DNA of 19,818 nt from DALYDK01 sp964477125 (GTDB lineage: Bacteria > Patescibacteriota > Saccharimonadia > Saccharimonadales > CAIOMD01), in contig CAYZCZ010000012.1 in NCBI GenBank assembly GCA_964477125.1, positions 1-19,818 of the forward strand. The letters are read 5' to 3'. How positions within the stretch are numbered: the first letter of the stretch is position 1; each line of letters begins with the position of its first letter. A program made the position numbers and the translations under genes. The notes under the pieces were generated by a model. The model did not search any database. It was not told where the DNA came from and worked only from the letters and a program-made list of their open reading frames with translations. Below, piece after piece: positions 14,649 through 19,818 of the stretch.

Positions 14649-14969
14649 TTATTGGGCAAGCCCCATAGATGCCAATATTTGCGGTGCTGCCGTTTTAACT
14701 TCTGTTTTCAAAGTTTCTAGTTCTGCAGCTACAACTTCCTTGTAGTTAGGTACATTGGTTTGCAACCATTTAAAAGCACCAGCTTCATCTTTAGAGTCCA
14801 TTAACTGCTCAAATTCATTAAGCTGTGCATCACTCATTTTTTCAGCTAGTTTTGTACCTACCCGCATTTCTAGGGTTTCGTAAATATCGCCTAGCATTTT
14901 CTTCTTCTCTTCGGCTGGCAAGGCTCCCAGGCCTAGTTCAGCTAAAAAATTGTCATCTAATTTAATCAT
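14649..14969 (-). CDS. Small helical acidic protein, DUF5663-like
   Basis: This 106-residue protein is mostly alpha-helical and acidic. It opens with IKLDDNFLAELGLGALPAEE, followed by KKKMLGDIYETLEMRVG, LAEKMSDAQLNEFEQLM and VPNYKEVVAAELETLK. This order (short N-terminal motif with L..LGL..LP, a helix ending in R.G, LS/MS.....EF, then a P..Y..VV segment) fits the DUF5663 family common in CPR genomes, from memory. It has no signal peptide, membrane segment or cysteine. Function is unknown. It has its own extended -10 element in the gap after infB and an AAAGGAT Shine-Dalgarno-like sequence. Confidence 0.7.
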   Translation of the reverse strand: MIKLDDNFLAELGLGALPAEEKKKMLGDIYETLEMRVGTKLAEKMSDAQLNEFEQLMDSKDEAGAFKWLQTNVPNYKEVVAAELETLKTEVKTAAPQILASMGLAQ

Positions 14970-14995
14970 TATTGTTATCCTTTTATATAACTAAA

Positions 14996-15004
14996 ATTAT
15001 ACCA
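14996..15004 (-). promoter_or_regulatory. Extended -10 promoter of the DUF5663-like gene
   Basis: The minus strand reads TGGTATAAT, a perfect extended -10 (TGn plus TATAAT), with no good -35. The start would be near 14989, giving a leader of about 20 nt that holds AAAGGAT. Confidence 0.55.
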
Positions 15005-15013
15005 CTACTATGA

Positions 15014-16789
15014 CTATAATGTTCGTTCGTGAACTTCACGAGTAAATAACTCTATACGGTCACCTTCTTGCAAGTCAAGCCTATGGGTAGTACTAAGGCT
15101 CATTCCACACATTTCACCTTCTAACACCTCTTTTGTGTCCGTAGGACCATGCTTAAGGTTAATAACTGGCACTTCCTTGGCAATTTCTTCATCGCCCCTA
15201 AATATACTTACAAAGCCAGGTATTACTAATTTACCCTTTGTAACTTCACCACCAATTATAGATTCTGTCTTGGTTGTATTAAATACGCCCCTAACAAGTA
15301 AACGACCTACATTGGTAATAATCTCTTCATCGGCTAGACAATCACTCATCTCTTGTTTTGCATCATCTAATAATTCATAAATAACCTTGTATAGGCGAAC
15401 CCTCACCTTATCACGGGCAACGAGCTGTTTTATACTACTTGGCATATCTACCTGAAAACCATAAATAATTGCATTACTGCTAGATGCCATACGAATGTCA
15501 TTTTCGGTTACGGTACCTACACCACTACCAACAACCCTAACAGCTACGTCATCAGTATCGAGTGTTTTTAGACTATCGATAACAGATGTTAACGAACCCT
15601 GAACGTCAGCCTTAACTAGTATATTTAGTTCTTGCTGGCTGGTCTTTTTGTTGATAAGTCTTATTAGTTCATGGCTAGTCATATCTGTTCTACCAGATTT
15701 TTCGGAATGATTTAAAGCATTTTGGTCAGACAAATGGCGGGCTTCTTTTTCATTAGCAACACCAACAAAAGTTTCGCCAAATTCGGGCAAGGCTTTAAAG
15801 CCAGAAATAATTACTGGGCTAGAAGGCCCAGCAGATACAATTTTTTTACCGTTAGTATTTTCTAAAACTCTTACTTTAGCATAAGTATCACCAGCAACTA
15901 TAAAGCTTCCTTGTTTTAAAGTTCCCTGTTCAACCAACGCTACTGCAATGGGTCCACGCCCAGTTTCCATATGTGATTCAATAACTAAACCTTCAGGGGC
16001 AACATCGGTATCTGCTTTTAAGTCTTCGACATCTGCGACCAATAAAACCATGTCAAGTAGCTTATCTACACCTTCTTTGGTTTTAGAAGAAACGCCAACC
16101 ATTACAGTTTCTCCACCCCATTCTTCTGGTATCATTTGTTGCTCTGCAAGTTGCTGTTTGACTTTGTCTGGGTTGGAATCAGGTTTATCAATCTTTGTAA
16201 TTGCTACAACAATTTGAACGCCTGCTTTTTTGGCAAAACGTATTGCTTCTAAGGTCTGTGGCTTAATGCCATCATCGGCCGCTACTACAATAATCGCAAC
16301 ATCAGTTAAGTGCGCACCGTGTTCCCTAAGGGCCGCGAAAGCCTCGTGACCAGGGGTATCTAAAAAGGTAATTGCCCTGCCACCATGCTCAACTTGGTAT
16401 GCTGAAATATGCTGAGTAATTCCACCGGCCTCCCGCGAAACAACATTTGTTGACCTAATTACATCAAGCAAACTTGTTTTTCCATGGTCCACGTGTCCCA
16501 TAACTGCCACAACCGGAGGCCTAGATGTTGCATTTTCACTTACTTCGCGGACTCTTTTTACTACCGCCTCTTCACTATCTTGGCTGGAAATATCTTTGGT
16601 AACTAGTTCTACTTCCAAACCTAATTCTCCAACAATTATCTGGGCCGTGTCTAGGTCAATTTTTTCGTTTATAGTGACCATCATACCGTTTTTAAATAAC
16701 TCCGATATGACCTTTGTAGCTGGCAAATCGAGCTTTTCAGCCAGTGCGCCAACGGTAATTTGTTCGCCTATTTCTATTGTTCGTGCCAT
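15014..16789 (-). CDS. infB: Translation initiation factor IF-2
   Basis: This 591-residue GTPase brings fMet-tRNA to the 30S subunit. It has a short IF2N-like domain (about 8-60) without the long variable N-terminus of larger forms, then G1 GHVDHGKT (98-105), AGGITQH as switch I, G3 DTPGH (144-148), and a G4 that reads TKID (198-201) where NKID is usual. Domains II-III follow and the C-terminal fMet-tRNA-binding C2 domain ends the protein (RLLVRGVF, IGGEVTKGKLVIPG, CGMSL). The start at 16789 has AAAGGAG about 10 nt upstream. It is 75 bp behind rpsA on the same strand, with a strong hairpin in the gap. Confidence 0.97.
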   Translation of the reverse strand: MARTIEIGEQITVGALAEKLDLPATKVISELFKNGMMVTINEKIDLDTAQIIVGELGLEVELVTKDISSQDSEEAVVKRVREVSENATSRPPVVAVMGHVDHGKTSLLDVIRSTNVVSREAGGITQHISAYQVEHGGRAITFLDTPGHEAFAALREHGAHLTDVAIIVVAADDGIKPQTLEAIRFAKKAGVQIVVAITKIDKPDSNPDKVKQQLAEQQMIPEEWGGETVMVGVSSKTKEGVDKLLDMVLLVADVEDLKADTDVAPEGLVIESHMETGRGPIAVALVEQGTLKQGSFIVAGDTYAKVRVLENTNGKKIVSAGPSSPVIISGFKALPEFGETFVGVANEKEARHLSDQNALNHSEKSGRTDMTSHELIRLINKKTSQQELNILVKADVQGSLTSVIDSLKTLDTDDVAVRVVGSGVGTVTENDIRMASSSNAIIYGFQVDMPSSIKQLVARDKVRVRLYKVIYELLDDAKQEMSDCLADEEIITNVGRLLVRGVFNTTKTESIIGGEVTKGKLVIPGFVSIFRGDEEIAKEVPVINLKHGPTDTKEVLEGEMCGMSLSTTHRLDLQEGDRIELFTREVHERTL

Positions 16790-16822
16790 GGCTGTAAAAC
16801 TCCTTTCCTTTAATTTCCTTGG

Positions 16823-16854
16823 TTTGTTGCCGGCTCAAATAAGCCGGCAACAAA
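16823..16854 (-). repeat. Strong hairpin in the rpsA-infB gap
   Basis: Perfect 13-bp arms 16823-16835 (TTTGTTGCCGGCT) and 16842-16854 flank a 6-nt loop. The GC-rich core is like an intrinsic terminator, but the transcript strand continues with CCAAGG rather than a T-run. It begins 10 nt after the rpsA stop and could be an intercistronic attenuator or RNA stability element. Confidence 0.75.
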
Positions 16855-16864
16855 TATCCAAGAT

Positions 16865-17929
16865 CTATTTTTTATCTGCGTCTTTTAAGCTTAGGGCAAT
16901 TTTACGTGCTTCGGTGTTTACATCCAAAACTTTAAATTGCTTTTTTTCATTAAGTTTAAAAATCTTTTCAGGGTCAACCGCGTCTTCGCCGTCACCTTCC
17001 GTAATTTCCGAAACATGAACTAACGCTTCCACTGCTGGCGTTAACTGCACAAATGCTCCAAATGGAGTAATTCGTGTAATTTTACCTTCGACTGTAGTAC
17101 CTTTTTTAATCTTTTCTACATCTTTAAGCCATGGGTCTTCACTCATTTGCTTAATACTCAAAGAAAGTCTGTCTTTGTCTATAGCAATAATCTTTGCCGT
17201 AACTTCTTCGCCAGTTTTTAGATATTTCTTAGGGTCCTCAACACGCTCCCATGAAATTTCGCTGATATGAATTAAGCCTTCAATACCATCTACATTCACA
17301 AATGCACCAAAGTCTATAACACCGGTAATAGTACCTTTTACTTCATCACCAACCTTAAGTTCAGAGAACCTAGCTTGCATGTCATTTTTAATAGCTTCTT
17401 TTTCGCTAAATATTAGCTTATTGTCTTTTCGGCTTGCGTCTAAAATTCTTACTCTAAGTACTTTACCAACTAGCGAATTAAGCTTTTGCAAAATTTCATC
17501 TTTATCGGCACCAGATACCCGTGGGTAGTGGTCAGCGCTTAGTTGGCTAACAGGCATAAAGCCCCTTATTCCTTCTAATTCAATTAGTAAACCACCTCTG
17601 TTAGCATCGTATGGGCTAACTTCAATAATGTCGCCATCTTCTACTACCCGGACTAGTTCATCCCAGCCACGATCTTTGGCAGCCTTTTTAAGGCTAAGTA
17701 ATCCGTAACCGTCTTCGATCTCCGGGTCTACTACACTAGCGTTAACCTTTTGGCCAACTTCTAATTTTTGGCCATAGCCAATCTCTCGTCGCATAACTAC
17801 ACCAATGCCGTAGGCACCTAGGTCTAGCCATACTTCATTCTTTTTTATAGAGGTTATTGTTGCCTCTATAACATCACCGCTTTTTAGTGGTTGTAAATCA
17901 CTTGAAGCTAATAGTTCGTCCATTGTCAT
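16865..17929 (-). CDS. rpsA: Ribosomal protein bS1 (four S1 domains)
   Basis: This protein of about 354 residues has four S1/OB RNA-binding domains: about 16-85 (GDVIEATITSIKKNEVWLDL), 90-175 (a degenerate one with GGLLIELEGIRGFMPVSQL), 186-262 (GTITGVIDFGAFVNVDGIEG) and 271-352 (GKITRITPFGAFVQLTPAVE). The last two are the most canonical. bS1 holds mRNA on the 30S subunit. I chose the ATG at 17929 because AAGGAG lies 11 nt upstream; the upstream ATG at 17977 would add 16 residues that themselves contain that Shine-Dalgarno. It is shorter than the six-domain enterobacterial form. The promoter is 17 bp spaced and about 100 nt upstream. Confidence 0.92.
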   Translation of the reverse strand: MTMDELLASSDLQPLKSGDVIEATITSIKKNEVWLDLGAYGIGVVMRREIGYGQKLEVGQKVNASVVDPEIEDGYGLLSLKKAAKDRGWDELVRVVEDGDIIEVSPYDANRGGLLIELEGIRGFMPVSQLSADHYPRVSGADKDEILQKLNSLVGKVLRVRILDASRKDNKLIFSEKEAIKNDMQARFSELKVGDEVKGTITGVIDFGAFVNVDGIEGLIHISEISWERVEDPKKYLKTGEEVTAKIIAIDKDRLSLSIKQMSEDPWLKDVEKIKKGTTVEGKITRITPFGAFVQLTPAVEALVHVSEITEGDGEDAVDPEKIFKLNEKKQFKVLDVNTEARKIALSLKDADKK

Positions 17930-18036
17930 ATTAAATTTATCTCCTTCGTAATATATTTCTTGTAGAGTATGCAACAACTATTGCCAGGACGTTATGGCAA
18001 AAGTGCCTAGTTGCTTACCCCTTAAGATTAAGTCGT

Positions 18037-18065
18037 ATTATACCTTAAATAATCTGTTGAGGCAA
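18037..18065 (-). promoter_or_regulatory. Predicted rpsA promoter
   Basis: TTGCCT (18060-18065) and TATAAT (18037-18042) have an exact 17-bp spacer. The leader of about 100 nt contains short complementary segments (CAACTA with TAGTTG; GGCAC and TTGCC), so a folded regulatory leader is possible. Confidence 0.6.
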
Positions 18066-18080
18066 TGGGCTCAACAGATT
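18051..18080. repeat. Inverted repeat overlapping the rpsA -35
   Basis: Perfect 11-bp arms AATCTGTTGAG (18051-18061) and CTCAACAGATT (18070-18080) flank 8 nt. The dyad overlaps the -35 element of rpsA and lies between the divergent rpsA and ROK promoters. No T-run on either side, so it looks more like an operator than a terminator. Confidence 0.65.
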
Positions 18081-18134
18081 AACCCAAAATCATAGCCATA
18101 AGAGCATTCGAAAGCCTGGTCCGCAGTCGTTTTA

Positions 18135-18143
18135 TGCTATAAT
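18135..18143 (+). promoter_or_regulatory. Extended -10 promoter of the ROK gene (leaderless)
   Basis: TGCTATAAT is a perfect extended -10 on the plus strand. It ends 8 nt before the ATG at 18152, so the predicted 5' end is 1-2 nt from the start codon. Confidence 0.6.
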
Positions 18144-18151
18144 TTTGTTAA

Positions 18152-18955
18152 ATGATTTTGGCAATCGACATTGGGGGAACAAAAACACTGGTAGCTGTAG
18201 CAGATAAATCTGGCAAGCTATTATTCGAAGAGAAGTTTCCTACGCCAACAAATTACAACCAATTTATAAAGGAGCTTTCCAATGTTGTTGCTAAAATAGC
18301 AACACCTTTCAAGCTTACAGTTGTGGCTGCACCCGGTAAATTGGACCGAAAAAATGGTATAGGCTTAGCCTTTGGTAACTTACCCTGGAAAAATGTTGCA
18401 ATTCAAAAAGATATTAGTAGCGTAACTAAAACTAAAGTTCTCATAGAAAACGATGCTAATCTAGCCGGTTTATCAGAGGCAATTCGGGTAAAACCTTTGC
18501 CTAAAAGAGCCTTGTATTTAACTTTTAGCACAGGCATAGGTTCTGGTGTAATTAGTAGTGGCAAAATTGACCCAGACTTTGCAGATTCCGAAGCTGGTAG
18601 CATGTTGTTTGAATACGAAGGAAAGTTATTGCCATGGGAAAAATTTGATAGTGGCAAAGCAATTGTTGAAAAGTACGGCCAACGGGCTTCAGACCTAAAC
18701 GACCCCAAAGCTTGGAAGGAAATATCCAAATGGTTCGCAATAGGTATTATTGACCTCTGTGCCGTCATGGAGCCAGATGTAGTAATTATTGGTGGTGGAG
18801 TTGGAACCCATTTCCACAAATATTCTAAGTTTCTAAATCATCATGTAAAAGAAATGGCCCCTAAGCTTGTAACCGTTCCCCCTATTATTCCTGCCCAAAA
18901 AGCCGAAGAAGCTGTAATTTACGGTTGCTTAGAACTAGCCAAACAACTGGGCTAA
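18152..18955 (+). CDS. ROK-family sugar kinase without the zinc motif
   Basis: This 267-residue ASKHA-fold kinase starts with the ATP loop AIDIGGTKT (4-12), has VLIENDANLAGLSEA (97-110) with the expected catalytic base D101, TFSTGIGSGVI as the second phosphate loop, and VVIIGGGVG near the end. The usual ROK stretch with GHM and a CxCGxxGC zinc cluster is replaced by DSEAGSMLFEYEG, with no cysteines. It is shorter than typical glucokinases (about 310-320). It probably phosphorylates a sugar or amino sugar; glucose is a guess. It is followed 7 bp later by the metallo-protein gene, so the two form one unit. Confidence 0.88.
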   Translation: MILAIDIGGTKTLVAVADKSGKLLFEEKFPTPTNYNQFIKELSNVVAKIATPFKLTVVAAPGKLDRKNGIGLAFGNLPWKNVAIQKDISSVTKTKVLIENDANLAGLSEAIRVKPLPKRALYLTFSTGIGSGVISSGKIDPDFADSEAGSMLFEYEGKLLPWEKFDSGKAIVEKYGQRASDLNDPKAWKEISKWFAIGIIDLCAVMEPDVVIIGGGVGTHFHKYSKFLNHHVKEMAPKLVTVPPIIPAQKAEEAVIYGCLELAKQLG

Positions 18956-18962
18956 TAAAAGT

Positions 18963-19439
18963 ATGGACAGTATCGTGCAGTTACTACCAATTGTTAAAAA
19001 AGACTTCCCGGAAATTAGTTTTCTAGAAGGCGAATCATTTATTTGGTCTCCGAAGACAAAAACCATCAGCTATAGTGCCCACCAACAGCCCAATGACCAA
19101 GGCGTCTGGTCTTTGTTGCACGAAATTGCCCATGCCGAACTTGGCCACGCCAACTATAGCACCGACTTCAGCTTACTAAGAATTGAAACCGATGCATGGA
19201 CAAAAGCCGAGGAAATTGCCAGTAATTATAATATTGTTATTGACCCAAACCACATTCAAGACTGCCTAGATACATACCGCGACTGGCTACATAAACGGGC
19301 AAAGTGCCCAACTTGCTCCGTAGTGTCAATACAGCGAAAAGATCTTACCTATCAATGTTTTAACTGCACTACGTTATGGAAAGTACCCCGCTCCCCAATT
19401 TGTCGCATTAGACGCCAGGTAGTAAAAATAGAAAACTAA
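18963..19439 (+). CDS. HExxH metalloprotease-like protein with a zinc ribbon
   Basis: This 158-residue protein has HEIAH (53-57), flanked by WSLL and AELGHA, and E75 in RIETDAW, a spacing typical of ImmA/IrrE-like metallopeptidases. A C-terminal zinc ribbon follows with CPTC (115-118) and CFNC (132-135), then a basic tail. There is no signal peptide, so it is cytosolic. No adjacent repressor gene is present, unlike phage or ICE ImmA systems. It is the second gene of the ROK unit, and its TAA stop lies inside the terminator stem. Protease activity is inferred from the motif; the target is unknown. Confidence 0.8.
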   Translation: MDSIVQLLPIVKKDFPEISFLEGESFIWSPKTKTISYSAHQQPNDQGVWSLLHEIAHAELGHANYSTDFSLLRIETDAWTKAEEIASNYNIVIDPNHIQDCLDTYRDWLHKRAKCPTCSVVSIQRKDLTYQCFNCTTLWKVPRSPICRIRRQVVKIEN

Positions 19440-19470
19440 AAAAGACCCCTCGCAGACGGGCCTTTTTTAG
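19436..19470. terminator. Bidirectional rho-independent terminator
   Basis: Arms 19436-19448 and 19458-19470 pair over 13 positions with one mismatch around a 9-nt loop; six A on one side and six T on the other give a T-run in both directions. It ends the ROK unit on the plus strand and the KGG gene on the minus strand. Confidence 0.85.
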
Positions 19471-19511
19471 TTAGATTTGTAAACAATTTATGCTATTAGC
19501 AAATAAATAGT

Positions 19512-19709
19512 TTAGGCTTCAGTTTTAGTTCGGCGACTTATACGTCCACCTTTACGTCCAGCTTCACGAGCTAGCTCACGGTTGGCGAAAAATCCGCCAG
19601 TTTTACCTTTTTTTCCGCCCTTAGCACCAATTTTTGCATAAAAATCAGCACCGTGACGAGTTTTGTTCGTTGATGCGGCAGCTTTGCCACCAGTTACAGT
19701 TCCAGCCAT
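19512..19709 (-). CDS. KGG-repeat small stress-type protein
   Basis: This 65-residue basic protein contains the KGG family pattern: GADFYAKIGAKGGKKGK, then TGGFFANRELAREAGRKGG, ending RISRRTKTEA. Family members such as YciG and Con-10 are small, disordered and often induced by stress; their molecular role is not settled. The start at 19709 follows AGGGAG by about 9 nt. A hairpin with a T-run lies in the upstream region, and the gene shares the 19436-19470 terminator. Confidence 0.9.
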   Translation of the reverse strand: MAGTVTGGKAAASTNKTRHGADFYAKIGAKGGKKGKTGGFFANRELAREAGRKGGRISRRTKTEA

Positions 19710-19741
19710 TGCTAAAATCTCCCTTAGTTATTAGTTCTCTC

Positions 19742-19796
19742 ATAAATAAAAAGAGGTCGAACAAACACGCAGTCTTCGTTCGATCCCTCTATTTAT
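19742..19796 (-). terminator. Hairpin with T-run upstream of the KGG gene
   Basis: TCGAAC (19757-19762) pairs with GTTCGA (19778-19783), and AGAGG (19752-19756) with CCTCT (19786-19790) across a 2-nt bulge; flanking ATAAAT and ATTTAT can extend it. On the minus strand CCTC is followed by TTTTTATTT. It may end an unseen gene to the right, or attenuate the KGG transcript if a TATAAA at 19792-19797 is its -10. Confidence 0.6.
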
Positions 19797-19818
19797 AACT
19801 AATACATTAGCAGTATAT

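Noticed and set aside
17927..17977. Longer rpsA start at 17977
   Set aside because: The extra 16 codons contain the AAGGAG that serves the ATG at 17929, and they add nothing similar to S1 domains.
19757..19790. tRNA 3' half (GTTCGATCCC looks like a T-arm)
   Set aside because: The bases flanking the loop do not pair as a T-stem, there is no acceptor partner, and the segment fits a simple hairpin instead.

Overview
The window looks like chromosomal core DNA from a small-genome bacterium of the Candidate Phyla Radiation (Patescibacteria), most likely a Saccharibacteria (TM7)-type organism. This is inferred from the gene set and style, not from a search. The signs are compact housekeeping genes (a 591-residue IF-2, a short-LID adenylate kinase, a four-S1-domain bS1), a B12-dependent class II ribonucleotide reductase beside nrdR, a DUF5663-like small acidic protein, a KGG-repeat protein, AT-rich spacers, and a large phage-tail-like surface protein. 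TGA serves as a stop (end of adk), so the code appears standard. One run of exactly 100 N inside ftsA marks a scaffold gap.

Layout. 1-1733 (minus) is the N-terminal part of a membrane-anchored repeat protein cut by the left edge. 1734-2193 is AT-rich and has no convincing gene. 2194-5870 (minus) is the deoxyribonucleotide block: nrdR, then nrdJ, then a small thioredoxin-fold protein without cysteines. A promoter upstream of nrdR carries two NrdR-box-like sites 33 bp apart. 6065-8568 (minus) is the division pair ftsA-ftsZ. 8688-10663 (minus) is a tightly packed run rpsU, yqeY, adk, map with overlapping or near-overlapping ends. 10750-11046 (minus) is a winged-helix regulator divergent from priA (11145-13061, plus). 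def and fmt (13142-14609, plus) overlap and supply formyl-Met chemistry at both ends of translation initiation. They converge on a DUF5663-like gene, infB and rpsA (14649-17929, minus). 18152-19439 (plus) pairs a zinc-less ROK kinase with an HExxH/zinc-ribbon protein and ends in a good bidirectional terminator. A KGG protein (minus) with a hairpin in its upstream region closes the window.

How the genes work together. map, def, fmt, infB, rpsU and rpsA all serve translation initiation or nascent-chain processing. ftsA/ftsZ drive division, nrdJ/nrdR make and regulate dNTPs, and priA restarts replication. The window is therefore mainly a growth-and-division core.

Regulation. Several genes (ftsA, def, the ROK gene, nearly rpsU) have a strong -10 hexamer only 6-9 nt before the start codon, which predicts leaderless or near-leaderless mRNAs. 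Others (ftsZ, nrdJ, infB, rpsA, the KGG gene) have clear Shine-Dalgarno sequences. No mobile element, CRISPR array, tRNA or rRNA was recognised. The most unusual items are the NrdR-box/promoter arrangement, the cysteine-less thioredoxin-like gene behind a perfect 14-bp inverted repeat, the 128-residue repeats of the surface protein, and the two-gene kinase/metalloprotein unit. I did not find a system that I can claim is wholly new.
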